Below are positions 34,032-43,631 of a DNA stretch of 64,000 nt, piece after piece (the stretch's first letter is position 1; every line of letters starts with the position of its first letter). Made by a program: the position numbers and the translations under genes. The DNA comes from [Clostridium] citroniae WAL-17108 (GTDB taxonomy: Bacteria; Bacillota; Clostridia; Lachnospirales; Lachnospiraceae), in the NCBI RefSeq assembly GCF_000233455.1, contig NZ_JH376423.1:62001-126000 (forward strand), read 5' to 3'. A model generated the notes under the pieces. It was not told the origin of the DNA. It worked only from the letters and a program-made list of their open reading frames with translations, and did no database searches.

Positions 34032-35462
34032 CTAATCCTCCAACAGCGGAATGGGTGTTTCATCCTTTTCGTCCAGGTGCTTCAGATAATACTTTGTGTC
34101 CTTCACGATCACATTGGATAAAAGGAGTACGGCAATGAGGTTTGGAATAGCCATCAAGGCATTCAGGGTGTCGGCAATGCTCCACACCAGCTCCAGCTGG
34201 ATGATTGGCGCCGCCACCAGTACTATGGCCCAGGCCAGGCGGTAGGGGATCACGCCCCGTTTTCCCATCAGGTATTCCAGGCACCGCTCCCCGTAGTAGG
34301 ACCATCCCAGAATCGTGGAGTAAGCAAAGGTGATGATACCTACGATCAGGATGGGCTGGCCGATATAAGGGATGAGACTGAATGCCGCATTGGTCAGCTC
34401 GCCGCCGGACAGGTTGGTAACGCTGATGGAATCATGGCCTATAATGCTGCTGACAAGCACCAGCCCGGTCATGAGACAGACCACCACAGTGTCCCAGAAG
34501 GTTCCGGTGGCAGATACTAGTGCCTGGCGCACCGGGTTGCGGGTCTGGGCAGCCGCTGCCACAATGGGAGCGGACCCCATACCGGATTCATTGGAGAAAA
34601 GGCCTCTGGCAATACCGTACCGGGCGGACATCATGATGCCTGAACCCACCAGACCGCCTGCAATGGACCGTACCTCAGTAAAGGCGCTGCGGAATATGAC
34701 GGAAAATGTTTCCCCCAGAAATGCCCGGTTGATAAAAAGGATGATCAGGCACCCGATCACATAGAAAAAAGCCATGAAAGGCACCAGCTTTTCACATACC
34801 CGGGCAATGGACTTGACGCCCCCAAAGATGACCAGGCAGGTGATGGCACTTGTAATAAGGCCCACTGCCAGGCTTATGAGCCAGGGATATGTATCCAGCA
34901 TGTTTTTCAGGCCTCCGCTGGTGATCAGGGGTTTCACATTGCTGTTTACAATGCTGGAAATGGCATTGACCTGGACGCCGCACCCGATACCAAAGGAGGT
35001 AAGTGTCCCAAGGACTGCAAAGGTGATGCCCAGCCACTTCATGTTCAGCCCGCGCTCCAGGGCGTACATGGCTCCTCCCAGCATGGTGCCGTCCTTTGTG
35101 CGGACCCTGTATTTAACTGCGATCAGGGATTCGCCATATTTGGTGGCAATGCCGAATACACCGGTGAGCCAGCACCACAGGACCGCTCCCGGGCCCCCCA
35201 GGGCAATGGCTGTCCCCACTCCTATAATATTTCCCGTGCCGATGGTGGAGGCCAGGGCGGTGGTAAGTGCTGCAAACTGGCTGATATCCCCGCTGGAATC
35301 CGGATCCCTTGTCACGGAAAGCCTGATGCCTGTAAAGGTCTTCCTTTGAATGAACCCTGTACGGATCGTGAGATAGAGATGTGTTCCAAATAGAAGAGCA
35401 ATCATGGGAATTCCCCAAAGGTATGCATTGACGGTCTCCACAATGGTGCTGAACAATTCCAT
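34032..35462 (-). CDS. Sodium:alanine/glycine symporter (AGCS family)
   Basis: 476-residue amino acid carrier. The ATG at 35460-35462 follows a CGGGGGAT site; a longer reading to 35528 adds an unlikely N-terminus. AGCS signatures are visible: SQFAALTTALASTIGTGNIIGVGTAIALGGPGAVLWCWLTGVFGIATKYGE, then YGIARGLFSNESGMGSAPIVAAAAQT. About 10-11 membrane helices are expected. It probably imports alanine or glycine with sodium, which matches the sodium pump encoded next to it. The upstream gap (35463-35949) also carries the control region of the divergent YheO-type gene. Confidence 0.94.
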   Translation of the reverse strand: MELFSTIVETVNAYLWGIPMIALLFGTHLYLTIRTGFIQRKTFTGIRLSVTRDPDSSGDISQFAALTTALASTIGTGNIIGVGTAIALGGPGAVLWCWLTGVFGIATKYGESLIAVKYRVRTKDGTMLGGAMYALERGLNMKWLGITFAVLGTLTSFGIGCGVQVNAISSIVNSNVKPLITSGGLKNMLDTYPWLISLAVGLITSAITCLVIFGGVKSIARVCEKLVPFMAFFYVIGCLIILFINRAFLGETFSVIFRSAFTEVRSIAGGLVGSGIMMSARYGIARGLFSNESGMGSAPIVAAAAQTRNPVRQALVSATGTFWDTVVVCLMTGLVLVSSIIGHDSISVTNLSGGELTNAAFSLIPYIGQPILIVGIITFAYSTILGWSYYGERCLEYLMGKRGVIPYRLAWAIVLVAAPIIQLELVWSIADTLNALMAIPNLIAVLLLSNVIVKDTKYYLKHLDEKDETPIPLLED

Positions 35463-35706
35463 GTTAAAATCCCCCGTTTCCTGAAACAATAATACTACTA
35501 ATTTAGCACAGCAATATATAAAAAGCAAGATAATAAGGTTTTTGGATGTAAAAGGGATATGAAACAGAAAATAATATGGTAAAATTCAATAAAACCCAAA
35601 AAATAGTATATGGCCAGGCGGCTGATCGGAAAAGCAGGGTAGGTGCGTCAAAAAAGGAGGGGGGTTGATTCGCGCTGTGATATTAGGTACAATAGGAAGG
35701 AAACCT

Positions 35707-35915
35707 GACTTTTTGTAAGATTTTATATGTTATGTATTGTGATCACCAGCATTGCAGATGATAGTCAGAAAGGAGAGAAAAAGACAAAAAGTTTTGCAAC
35801 TTGTTTTGAATTAAAGAATAATAGTGAAATATGCACAAGTAAGAGATTGATAATTCTTGCATAAGCAACAAAAACACAATAATCTTACAAAAAGTCTTTA
35901 CGGCAGACAAAAAGT
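35707..35915. promoter_or_regulatory. Operator array: four ACAAAAAGT copies within a 16-bp inverted repeat
   Basis: GACTTTTTGTAAGATT (35707-35722) and AATCTTACAAAAAGTC (35881-35896) are perfect inverted copies, 158 bases apart. The 9-mer ACAAAAAGT occurs directly at 35784-35792, 35887-35895 and 35907-35915, and inverted at 35708-35716. The last two are exactly 20 bases apart, two helical turns. They lie just upstream of the -35 and within the spacer of the promoter of the YheO-type gene. The rest of the 487-base gap has no gene. Confidence 0.7.
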
Positions 35916-35925
35916 ATGCTAATAT
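35897..35925 (+). promoter_or_regulatory. Promoter of the YheO-type regulator gene
   Basis: TTTACG (35897-35902), spacer 17, TAATAT (35920-35925). Both boxes are 4 of 6 matches, as for a regulated promoter. One ACAAAAAGT copy sits in the spacer. Confidence 0.55.
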
Positions 35926-35949
35926 ACAATCAGAAAAGGAAACAGAGAT

Positions 35950-36612
35950 ATGAAAGAGTTGAAAGATGAAAAAAAGTTTTTAACACAGCTAATGGACATG
36001 CTGGAGCAGCAGCTGGGTCCATATACGGAGGTGGTCCTGCATGATCTGAAAAAGGACTATGCCAATACCATAGTGGATATACGAAACGGCCATATAACCG
36101 GCCGTCAGGTAGGCGGCACGGGGAGCAACCTGGGACTGGAAGTCCTGCAGGGCACTGTGAAGGACGGAAATCGTTTCAATTATATCACCCAGTTAAAGGA
36201 CAACCGGATATTGAGATCCTCCTCGCTGTACATCAAAGATGATGAGGAGAACCTGATCGGATGCCTTTGCGTAAATACGGATATTACGGAAAGCGTCAAG
36301 CTGGAAAGCTATCTGAAAGACATGAACCGCTATGATATCAATGCAACTGACAAACAGGAAGTATTTGTAACGGAAGTAAATCAGTTATTGGAATATCTTC
36401 TTCAGGAAGGCCAGAAGCTGGTGGGTAAGCCTGCAGGCGTTATGAATAGGGAAGAAAAGCTCCAGTTCCTGAAATATCTGAACGATAAGGGGGCATTTCT
36501 CATAACAAAATCAGGAGAGCGTATACAGACATTTCTGGGAATATCCAAATACACCATGTACGCCTATCTGGATATGATCAAAAAGGAAGAAGCAGGAACA
36601 AAAACTGAATAA
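35950..36612 (+). CDS. YheO-type PAS/HTH transcriptional regulator
   Basis: 220-residue regulator. Residues 1-115 form the YheO-like PAS domain (FLTQLMDMLEQQLGPYTEVVLHDLKKDYANTIVDIRNGHITGRQVGG ... NLIGCLCVNTDITESVKLESYL). The C-terminus carries the family helix-turn-helix (REEKLQFLKYLNDKGAFLITKSGERIQTFLGISKYTMYAYLDMI). Known relatives such as DauR control amino acid catabolism. It heads the catabolic island, separated from it by a terminator-like hairpin. The ACAAAAAGT array upstream suggests autoregulation. Confidence 0.9.
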   Translation: MKELKDEKKFLTQLMDMLEQQLGPYTEVVLHDLKKDYANTIVDIRNGHITGRQVGGTGSNLGLEVLQGTVKDGNRFNYITQLKDNRILRSSSLYIKDDEENLIGCLCVNTDITESVKLESYLKDMNRYDINATDKQEVFVTEVNQLLEYLLQEGQKLVGKPAGVMNREEKLQFLKYLNDKGAFLITKSGERIQTFLGISKYTMYAYLDMIKKEEAGTKTE

Positions 36613-36642
36613 ATGGGCAGCTCGTTAACTGGCAGCACAATA

Positions 36643-36694
36643 AAATACACCGGAGTGGATTCTTTTTCAGGGATTTGAAGAAGGTGTATTTTTT
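36643..36694 (+). terminator. Terminator/attenuator after the YheO-type gene
   Basis: AAATACACC (36643-36651) pairs with GGTGTATTT (36683-36691), with an inner TTCTT/AAGAA stem and a T run to 36694. It separates the regulator gene from the SDR gene. Confidence 0.75.
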
Positions 36695-36757
36695 GTACCC
36701 TAAATTAGGGGAAATCTATAAAAAAGATCCATACATATTAAAAATCAGGAGGAAAAC

Positions 36758-37519
36758 ATGAAAAAACTGGAGGGAAAAATTACTGTTATGACGGGAGCCG
36801 GCTGCGGATACGGGATGAGCAGCGGTTTCCCTGCTATATTTGCAAAGGAGGGCTCACACCTTGTACTGAACCATTTTAAGCAGGACCCGGAGGGAATGAA
36901 AAAGTTTAAGGAAAGCCTGGAAGCCTGTGGGGTCAGGGTGGTGCTGGTGGAAGGAGATATTTCGGAAGAAGAGGTGGCCAAGAGGCTGATCGACACCGCA
37001 GTGGCGGAATTTGGACGTATTGATGTGCTGATCAACTGCGCCGGCATATCCAATCCCAAACTTCTCACAGAGATTACAACACAGGAGTGGAACCGCATGC
37101 TGGCAGTGGATCTCACAAGCAATTATTTTACATGCAAATATGCGGTGCCGGTTATGATCAAACAGAACTTTGGAAGGATCATCAATCTGGCATCCCAGGT
37201 AGGACAGAAGGGAAGCGTGGAGCACTGTCATTACGCTGCTGCCAAGGCAGGTGTGATCGGTTTTACCAAATCCCTTGCACGGGAAGTGGGGAAATACAAT
37301 ATTACGGCAAATTGTATTGCGCCTGGGCCCATAGAGACGCAGCTAATGGGTGTGGTCAGCGATGAGTGGAGAAAGAACAAGGAGGCGGAGCTGGTGCTGC
37401 CAAGGTTTGGTGAGTTGGAAGAAATCCTGCCAACCGCAGTGTTCCTGGCAGCAGAGCCGGATGGCAACCTCTATACAGGGCAGACCCTGGGGCCGAATCT
37501 GGGGGATGTAATGTATTAA
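36758..37519 (+). CDS. Short-chain dehydrogenase/reductase (SDR)
   Basis: 253-residue NAD(P)-dependent oxidoreductase. The nucleotide-binding motif is TGAGCGYG near residue 11, followed by NCAG in LINCAGISN. The catalytic triad is visible as Ser in INLASQVGQKG, then Tyr and Lys in HYAAAKAG. Length is typical for classical SDRs. It is the first structural gene of the island, followed by a CUT2 importer and an epimerase, so a polyol, sugar or hydroxy-acid substrate is likely. Specificity cannot be assigned. Confidence 0.93.
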   Translation: MKKLEGKITVMTGAGCGYGMSSGFPAIFAKEGSHLVLNHFKQDPEGMKKFKESLEACGVRVVLVEGDISEEEVAKRLIDTAVAEFGRIDVLINCAGISNPKLLTEITTQEWNRMLAVDLTSNYFTCKYAVPVMIKQNFGRIINLASQVGQKGSVEHCHYAAAKAGVIGFTKSLAREVGKYNITANCIAPGPIETQLMGVVSDEWRKNKEAELVLPRFGELEEILPTAVFLAAEPDGNLYTGQTLGPNLGDVMY

Positions 37520-37540
37520 ACAGATGACAGGAGAATGTAA

Positions 37541-39037
37541 ATGGGAGAGTATTTACTGGAAACACAGGGGATTTCTAAATCATTCAGTACAGTTAAGGTG
37601 TTGGAGGATATCAATCTTAAAATAAGGAAAGGGGAGATCCATGCGCTGTTAGGTGAAAACGGCGCAGGAAAATCAACCCTAATGAAGATCCTCACAGGTG
37701 TGTTGGCGGCTGACAAAGGCACGATTCTTTACAGGGGAAAGCCGTTAAAGATCGTCCATCCAAGGGAAATCCATGAGTATGGAATTGGTATTGTTTATCA
37801 GGAGTTTAATCTTCTTCCGGACCTGACGGTTGCTGAAAACATTTTCATAGGGCGTGAACCACAGATGTCCTTAAAAGGATTTATCAATGACTCTAAGTTA
37901 AATAAGGAGGCCGCCCAGCTTTTGGAAAGGCTGAACTGTTCTTCCATTTCCCCCACTCGCAAGGTGGGGACCCTAAGCGTGGCGGAACAGCAGATGGTTG
38001 AGATCGCAAAGGCCTTATCCTCCAACTGTGAACTGCTTATCATGGATGAACCCACGGCAGCGCTGACTGATTCAGAGATCGATATACTGTTTGATATTGT
38101 AAGAAAATTGAAACATGAGGGGGTTGCCATTATTTACATATCCCACAGGATGAGCGACCTGGATGCCATTGTGGACAGGGTGACGGTGCTGCGGGACGGA
38201 AAGCTGATATCGGAGCATGAATATGACAGCTCCATTAAGGATCTCCTGATCCAGGAAATGGTGGGACGTGAACTGACCCAGAAGTTCCCTCCAAGGCCGG
38301 ATTACAAAAGAGGAAAGAAAACACTGGAGGTACAGGGCCTGAATATTGCAAATACCCTGTACGACATTAACTTTGATGCATACGAGGGGGAAATCCTTGG
38401 CATCGCGGGCCTGATGGGGGCTGGACGGACAGAACTTGCCAGGGCAATCTTTGGGGCCGACAAAATCGATTCAGGAGAAATCAGGATCAATGGAACTGTG
38501 AAACACATTACATCACCGTATAAGGCGATCTCTGAGGGCGTGGGATATATAACAGAGGACCGAAAAAAAGACGGACTTATGCTGGAGCAGACCCTGCGCG
38601 GCAATATATCCATTGCCAGCCTTGATAAGTTTTGTAAGGGCGGTTTTGTCAAGGATGGCCTGGTGGATGAGGCAGTGGAACAGTATATCCGCAAAATGAG
38701 AATCAAGACCAGAGGGATGGACCAGCTGGTAAAAACATTGTCAGGGGGAAACCAGCAAAAGGTGGTTGTGGCAAAATGGCTTTGCAGGGAGTCGGAGATC
38801 CTGATCCTGGACGAGCCCACAAGAGGGATCGATGTCAATGCCAAATATGAGATTTACGAGCTTATGTACCAGCTGGTTCTGCAAGGGGTGACAATCATCA
38901 TGATATCCTCGGAACTTCCTGAAGTTATTGGAATGAGCGACCGGGTTCTGGTTATGTGTGAGGGAAGAATGACCGGAGAGCTGGGCAGGGAGGAACTGGA
39001 GCAGGACAGGATACTGAAGTATGCGATGGCTCATTAA
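37541..39037 (+). CDS. CUT2 sugar-type ABC transporter ATPase (RbsA/MglA type)
   Basis: 498-residue double ATPase. The first half has Walker A GENGAGKSTLMK, signature LSVAEQQMVEIAKAL and Walker B LLIMDEPTAAL. The second half has the usual degenerate Walker A (GLMGAGRTELARAIFG), signature LSGGNQQKVVVAKWL and Walker B ILILDEPTRGID. It energises import together with the permease and binding protein that follow. The end of the gene is part of a 24-base tandem duplication (39026-39064). Confidence 0.94.
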   Translation: MGEYLLETQGISKSFSTVKVLEDINLKIRKGEIHALLGENGAGKSTLMKILTGVLAADKGTILYRGKPLKIVHPREIHEYGIGIVYQEFNLLPDLTVAENIFIGREPQMSLKGFINDSKLNKEAAQLLERLNCSSISPTRKVGTLSVAEQQMVEIAKALSSNCELLIMDEPTAALTDSEIDILFDIVRKLKHEGVAIIYISHRMSDLDAIVDRVTVLRDGKLISEHEYDSSIKDLLIQEMVGRELTQKFPPRPDYKRGKKTLEVQGLNIANTLYDINFDAYEGEILGIAGLMGAGRTELARAIFGADKIDSGEIRINGTVKHITSPYKAISEGVGYITEDRKKDGLMLEQTLRGNISIASLDKFCKGGFVKDGLVDEAVEQYIRKMRIKTRGMDQLVKTLSGGNQQKVVVAKWLCRESEILILDEPTRGIDVNAKYEIYELMYQLVLQGVTIIMISSELPEVIGMSDRVLVMCEGRMTGELGREELEQDRILKYAMAH

Positions 39038-39064
39038 ATGGCTGATTCTATGGCTCATTAAATG
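39026..39064 (+). repeat. 24-base duplication across the ATPase stop codon
   Basis: ATGGCTCATTAAATG occurs at 39026-39040 and 39050-39064. The first copy encodes the last residues Met-Ala-His and the stop. The second is a non-coding echo in the gap before the permease gene. Confidence 0.85.
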
Positions 39065-39089
39065 AAAATAAAAGATTGAGGTAGGCTAT

Positions 39090-40043
39090 ATGGGTGAGAA
39101 ACGTCAAAAGAAGAACATAAATACACAGATAATTTTTACAATGATGGGGCTTTTGATATTGTGTATATTTTTTTCAGTCACAACAAAAAGCTTCCTGACG
39201 CAGAGAAACCTGCTTAACATTGCCACACAGACATCAGTAGCGGTCATTGTTGCCATTGCAGAAACATACATCATTGCCAGCGGCTGTATTGACCTGTCGG
39301 TTGGCTCAGGGGTGGCTTTTTCCGGTCTTGTGGTGGCGTCTGCCATGAAAGCCGGAATACCGGTCCCCATTGCCATGATCCTGGCCCTTGGCATGGGTAT
39401 GGCATTGGGCGCATTTAACGCGTTTGTCATCACAGTGCTTGGGATCGTCCCCTTTATAGCCACCTTGGGGACTAACAGCATTTTCCGCGGCATTGTCCTT
39501 GTGATCATGGACGGTGTTCCCATGTCGGGCCTGAAATCAGAGTTTACCTGGATTGGTTCGGGGAAATTATGGGGATGGCTGCCGTGGGCGGTTATATTCA
39601 TGGCGGTCATCGCGGTGGTCATGGCCATCTTGCTTAAGAAAAGTAAGTTTGGCCGTTATGTGTACGCAATTGGAAGCAACGAACAGGCGGCTTATCTTTC
39701 CGGTATACCGGTAAATAAGATTAAAGTGATGAATTATGTGATCAGCGGTGCCCTGGTGGCATTTGCGGGAATGCTTCTGGCGGCAAGGGTTTCCTCGGCA
39801 GCTCCCACGGCAGGGGACCTGTACGAAACCAATGCCATCGCCGCCTCGGTTATAGGCGGGGCAACCTTATCCGGAGGAAAGGGAAGCATAGCCGGGACGA
39901 TTGTAGGAGCGTTTATCATTGGCGTGCTCAGCAATGGGCTGAACCTGATCGGGCTGAATTATTTCTGGCAGCAGGTGGCCATTGGCGTGGTTATCATATC
40001 GGCAGTGTTCCTGGAAGTGGTGCGGGAGCGTTTGAAAAAGTAG
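39090..40043 (+). CDS. CUT2 sugar-type ABC transporter permease (RbsC type)
   Basis: 317-residue membrane protein with about eight to ten helices. The RbsC-family pattern is visible: NLLNIATQTSVAVIVAIAETYIIASGCIDLSVGS and the C-terminal segment TNAIAASVIGGATLSGGKGSIAGTIVGAFIIGVLSNGLNL. It forms the channel of the importer between the ATPase and binding-protein genes. Members carry ribose, galactose, autoinducer-2, nucleosides or polyols; sequence alone does not tell which. Confidence 0.94.
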   Translation: MGEKRQKKNINTQIIFTMMGLLILCIFFSVTTKSFLTQRNLLNIATQTSVAVIVAIAETYIIASGCIDLSVGSGVAFSGLVVASAMKAGIPVPIAMILALGMGMALGAFNAFVITVLGIVPFIATLGTNSIFRGIVLVIMDGVPMSGLKSEFTWIGSGKLWGWLPWAVIFMAVIAVVMAILLKKSKFGRYVYAIGSNEQAAYLSGIPVNKIKVMNYVISGALVAFAGMLLAARVSSAAPTAGDLYETNAIAASVIGGATLSGGKGSIAGTIVGAFIIGVLSNGLNLIGLNYFWQQVAIGVVIISAVFLEVVRERLKK

Positions 40044-40092
40044 GAGTTGCTGTATCAACGCAGCAAAAATATAGATGCAAAGGAGAAGGAAT

Positions 40093-41181
40093 ATGAAGAA
40101 AAGATTAGCAGTAGCATTGGCGGCAGTAATGGTAGCGGGGAGTCTGGCAGGATGTGCGGGCAGCGGCACTACAGCCGCTCCGGAAACAAAGGCAGAGATG
40201 CAGGCAAAGGCCGGGGAATCTGAGGCAGAGAAAAAGGCTGAAGAAAAGACAGAAGAAAAGACAGAGGAAAAAGCAGGGGGGCAGGGCGCTGATACTGAAA
40301 AGACAATGGTGATCGGGGTGATACCAAAATCCACGCTGTTTGACTTTTACAAGATGGTACGCCAGGGGGCGGAAGATGCAGCGGCGGAGCATGGGTATAC
40401 CATCAATTACCAGGGCACCAACTCTTCCACGGACACAGCCACACAGCAGAACATTGTGGAGGACATGATGATGTCAGGAATAGACGCCCTTGTCATCTCA
40501 TCCATTGATGCAAAGGCCATTAACGACACCATGGCTTCCCTGGATGTACCGGTGATCACATTTGATGACGAGATGGATCCCTCCGTATGTCTCACCACTG
40601 TATCGGTGAACCATGAGGCCGCCGCCGCTGCAGGAGCTGCCTATATTGCTGAGAAGCTGCCCGAGGGAGGAAAGGTTGCCGTTGTGTCATCAGAGGCTGG
40701 TTCCGATGTAATACAGCAGAGGGACAGAGGATTTGAAAACGAGCTGAAAAAGCATGACCAGTTTGAGCTGGTAGGCATCTATCACACGGAGGGCGACAGG
40801 GAGAAGGCCGCTAATATTATGCAGGATCTGTTATCAGAACACCCTGATCTGGTTGCGGTATTCTGCTGTAACGAAGGTGCATCAGCCGGTGCCAGTAAAA
40901 TGTTAAAGGATGAGGGCCGCACCGATATCCTGGCAGTGGGATATGACTCTTCAGAAGAGCTGATCAATAATATATACGATGGAAGCCTGGACGCGCTGAT
41001 CTCCCAAAATCCCTATGGTTTGGGCTACAATTCCGTAAAGGCGGCCATTGAGGCCATTGACGGAAAAAATGATTTCCCGGATGTGACGGAAAGTCCATAC
41101 TGGCTCATCGATGCAGACAATATCCATGACTCTGAGGTGATCAAGATCCTGGATCCCCTTGGAACCCTTAATTTAAAATAA
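40093..41181 (+). CDS. CUT2 substrate-binding lipoprotein (RbsB-like)
   Basis: 362 residues. The ATG at 40093 is preferred to 40075 because AAGGAGAAGG lies just upstream and it starts a lipoprotein signal peptide (MKKRLAVALAAVMVAGSLAGC). A long Glu/Lys-rich linker follows (about 30-70). The periplasmic-binding domain is of type 1 (MVIGVIPKSTLFDFYKMVRQGAEDAAAEHGYTINYQGTNSSTDTATQQNIVEDMMMSGIDALVISSID). It delivers the ligand that feeds the island; ligand unknown. Confidence 0.93.
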   Translation: MKKRLAVALAAVMVAGSLAGCAGSGTTAAPETKAEMQAKAGESEAEKKAEEKTEEKTEEKAGGQGADTEKTMVIGVIPKSTLFDFYKMVRQGAEDAAAEHGYTINYQGTNSSTDTATQQNIVEDMMMSGIDALVISSIDAKAINDTMASLDVPVITFDDEMDPSVCLTTVSVNHEAAAAAGAAYIAEKLPEGGKVAVVSSEAGSDVIQQRDRGFENELKKHDQFELVGIYHTEGDREKAANIMQDLLSEHPDLVAVFCCNEGASAGASKMLKDEGRTDILAVGYDSSEELINNIYDGSLDALISQNPYGLGYNSVKAAIEAIDGKNDFPDVTESPYWLIDADNIHDSEVIKILDPLGTLNLK

Positions 41182-41262
41182 TGTAGATTGCGGGGCGGAG
41201 CACTGCGGACGGAATCCATAAACTTCAGCCTGCAGTACTCCCCATCAGATGAGGAAAAGTCC

Positions 41263-42255
41263 ATGGAACGATTGTTTCTTACAGGCGGTTCCGGTTTTAT
41301 TGGAATCAATGTTATGGAATGCTTTTTAAAAGCAGGTATTCAGGTTTACAACTATGACTGCTGTAACGTGGCGGACTGTGTGGAAGCGTATTTTGGACAG
41401 CTTGGCGGTGATTACCATTTTATTCAGGGCGATATACTGGATGGGGAAAGACTGCGGCTGTCACTGGGGGAAAGCGGTGCCGACACGGTTATCCACATGG
41501 CTGTGATCACTGTGACGGAGGACAGGGAGAAAAATGACACCCGGCATATCTTTGACGTGAACTGCAAAGGCACTTTGAATATGCTGGATGCCTCTGTTGC
41601 GGCAGGCATCAGGCGCTTCCTGTATGTAAGCTCCATAGCGGCTTATGGAACCACGGCATATAAGGCAGACATCCTGACAGAGGAGATGGAGAATCTAAAT
41701 CCTGAAAACCTGTATCAGATTTCTAAATTCACTTCTGAAAAACTAGCTCTCCGGTATCAGTATCTTCATCATATGGATATAACCTGTGCAAGGCTGGGGG
41801 ATGTGTTTGGACCATGGGAGAGGCCTACCAGGTTCAGAGATAAAATGAGTGCTCCGTGCATCACCCTTAAGTATGCCATGGATGGAATCCAGGCGGTTTT
41901 AAAAAGGCCCAACCGAACCAGCTGGGTGTACAGCAGGGATATTGCCGGTGCGCTTTTTTGGCTGGCCGGGAGGAGCCCTGAATGGGATGTGTATAATTTG
42001 AGTTCCGGCAGTATATGGTCCATTGCGGACTGGTGCCAGGCATTATGTTCCTATTATCCGGGATTTAAGTGGAGACTGGCCGGACGGGAGGAGGAATCTA
42101 ATGTGTTTTACCACGGTATCAGGGATAATGCCCCCATGTCTGTTTCAAGGCTCTGTGAATCCGGTTATACGCCGCAGTATGACATGGAAAAAGCCATGAA
42201 GGATTATATTGCATGGGCGGAAGAATACCCGCAGATGTTTGGGAAGGTTAAGTGA
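41263..42255 (+). CDS. NAD-dependent epimerase/dehydratase (extended SDR)
   Basis: 330 residues from the ATG at 41263, which starts the Rossmann fold directly (MERLFLTGGSGFIGINV); an earlier in-frame ATG at 41188 is less likely. The cofactor loop is GDI in QGDIL, and the active site has Ser in YVSSIAAYG with Tyr and Lys in YQISK. Family members epimerise or dehydrate nucleotide sugars or act on sugar acids and ketols. No signal peptide. Together with the linked SDR it points to a sugar-like or polyol part in the substrate. Confidence 0.9.
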   Translation: MERLFLTGGSGFIGINVMECFLKAGIQVYNYDCCNVADCVEAYFGQLGGDYHFIQGDILDGERLRLSLGESGADTVIHMAVITVTEDREKNDTRHIFDVNCKGTLNMLDASVAAGIRRFLYVSSIAAYGTTAYKADILTEEMENLNPENLYQISKFTSEKLALRYQYLHHMDITCARLGDVFGPWERPTRFRDKMSAPCITLKYAMDGIQAVLKRPNRTSWVYSRDIAGALFWLAGRSPEWDVYNLSSGSIWSIADWCQALCSYYPGFKWRLAGREEESNVFYHGIRDNAPMSVSRLCESGYTPQYDMEKAMKDYIAWAEEYPQMFGKVK

Positions 42256-43616
42256 AAGCCATGGGATTTGACAAGATAATAGATAATGGGACTCTGGTGC
42301 TGGAAGACGGCTGTCTGAATGCATCATTGGCAATAAAGGATGGAAAGATAGCTGCCATTTTACAGGATGGCTGTGGAGCAGATGGGAAGGAGAGGATCGA
42401 TGCAGGAGGGCGGTACATATTTCCGGGGGGAATTGACACCCACACCCATTTCTTTGATCCGGGGGCGGAGTACAGGGAGGACTGGGAATGCGGCACAAAG
42501 GCTGCTGCCTCAGGCGGTTATACCCTTGTGATGGAAATGCCCAACAGCAGCCCTCCTGTTATAGATAAGGACACGTTCCGTACCAAATATGAACGTGCTT
42601 CCCAGCATGCGGTGGTGGATTTTGCCCTGTGGGGCGGAGCTATCGCAGGAGGGAACAGCCATATAGGGGAGCTGTGCGGCTTAGGGTGCATTGCCTTTAA
42701 AGGATTTACCCTGGACGCAGGACCGGAATTTAAGTGGCTGGACCACCAGCAGCAAAAGGACGCCATGGATGAGGTGAAAAAGCATGGGCGGATACTGGGG
42801 TTCCACGCCGAGGATGAGAATATTATAAGTGAATTAAAGGAGCGGTTTCAGGATGGTCCATGGAACCTTCGCCTTCACGACATGGCAAGGCCCTGGTATG
42901 CGGAGATGATTGCGGTACAGAATGCGGTAATCCTGGCAAAAGCATCCGGCTGCCCTCTTCATATCTGCCATTTATCCATACCGGAGGGAGCTGAACTTAT
43001 TAAGAGGGCAAAAGCGGAGGGGGTGGATGTATCGGCAGAAAGCTGTGCCCACTATTTTCTTCTGAATCATGAGGATAATTTTGGCGCAGGAACCTACGGT
43101 CTGATCCAGCCGCCTTTGAGGGACAGGAAACGGATGGAACAGATGTGGGAGTATCTTCTGGATGGGACCATTGATTACCTGGGCACGGATCATGCGCCTT
43201 ATACAAAGGAGGACAAGGAACCGGAGGATGGAAATGGGTGGAATGTAATGGGAGGCGCGCCCTCCATTGACATTGCCTATCCCCTTATGATATCCGAGGC
43301 AGTCATAAAACGGGGGATGAAAGCCTCCCGGCTGGCGGATCTGTGTGCGACCAATGCGGCAAAACGTTTTGGTTTGTACCCCCGCAAGGGAGCGGTCAGG
43401 GTGGGAGCAGACGCGGATCTGGCTCTGGTGGATATGGACTGCCGGTGGAATTACAGCAGGAAAGACAGTTTATCCAAGACAAAATGCACCAGTTTTCCTT
43501 ATGAGGGAAAGGAGGTTCTCTGCCGTGTGACGGAAACCCTTGTGAGGGGAAGGACTGTTTACAGGGATGGCGCTATATGGGCTGTTCCGGGCAGCGGAAT
43601 ATTCATTAAACCATAG
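42252..43616 (+). CDS. Allantoinase/hydantoinase-like cyclic amidohydrolase
   Basis: 454-residue metal-dependent hydrolase that opens cyclic amides. The start is GTG 42252 (GTGA overlap with the epimerase gene); ATG 42261 is the alternative. Metal ligands are complete: His-x-His in GGIDTHTHFFDPG, carboxylated Lys in CIAFKGFT, His in GFHAEDE, His in HICHLS and Asp in YLGTDHAP. The segment REDWECGTKAAASGGYTLVMEMPNSSPP is the allantoinase/dihydroorotase signature. Substrate could be allantoin, a hydantoin, or a dihydropyrimidine; the linked carbamoylase supports a ureide. Confidence 0.92.
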   Translation: MKAMGFDKIIDNGTLVLEDGCLNASLAIKDGKIAAILQDGCGADGKERIDAGGRYIFPGGIDTHTHFFDPGAEYREDWECGTKAAASGGYTLVMEMPNSSPPVIDKDTFRTKYERASQHAVVDFALWGGAIAGGNSHIGELCGLGCIAFKGFTLDAGPEFKWLDHQQQKDAMDEVKKHGRILGFHAEDENIISELKERFQDGPWNLRLHDMARPWYAEMIAVQNAVILAKASGCPLHICHLSIPEGAELIKRAKAEGVDVSAESCAHYFLLNHEDNFGAGTYGLIQPPLRDRKRMEQMWEYLLDGTIDYLGTDHAPYTKEDKEPEDGNGWNVMGGAPSIDIAYPLMISEAVIKRGMKASRLADLCATNAAKRFGLYPRKGAVRVGADADLALVDMDCRWNYSRKDSLSKTKCTSFPYEGKEVLCRVTETLVRGRTVYRDGAIWAVPGSGIFIKP

Positions 43617-43631
43617 AAAGGGGTAATAGAA

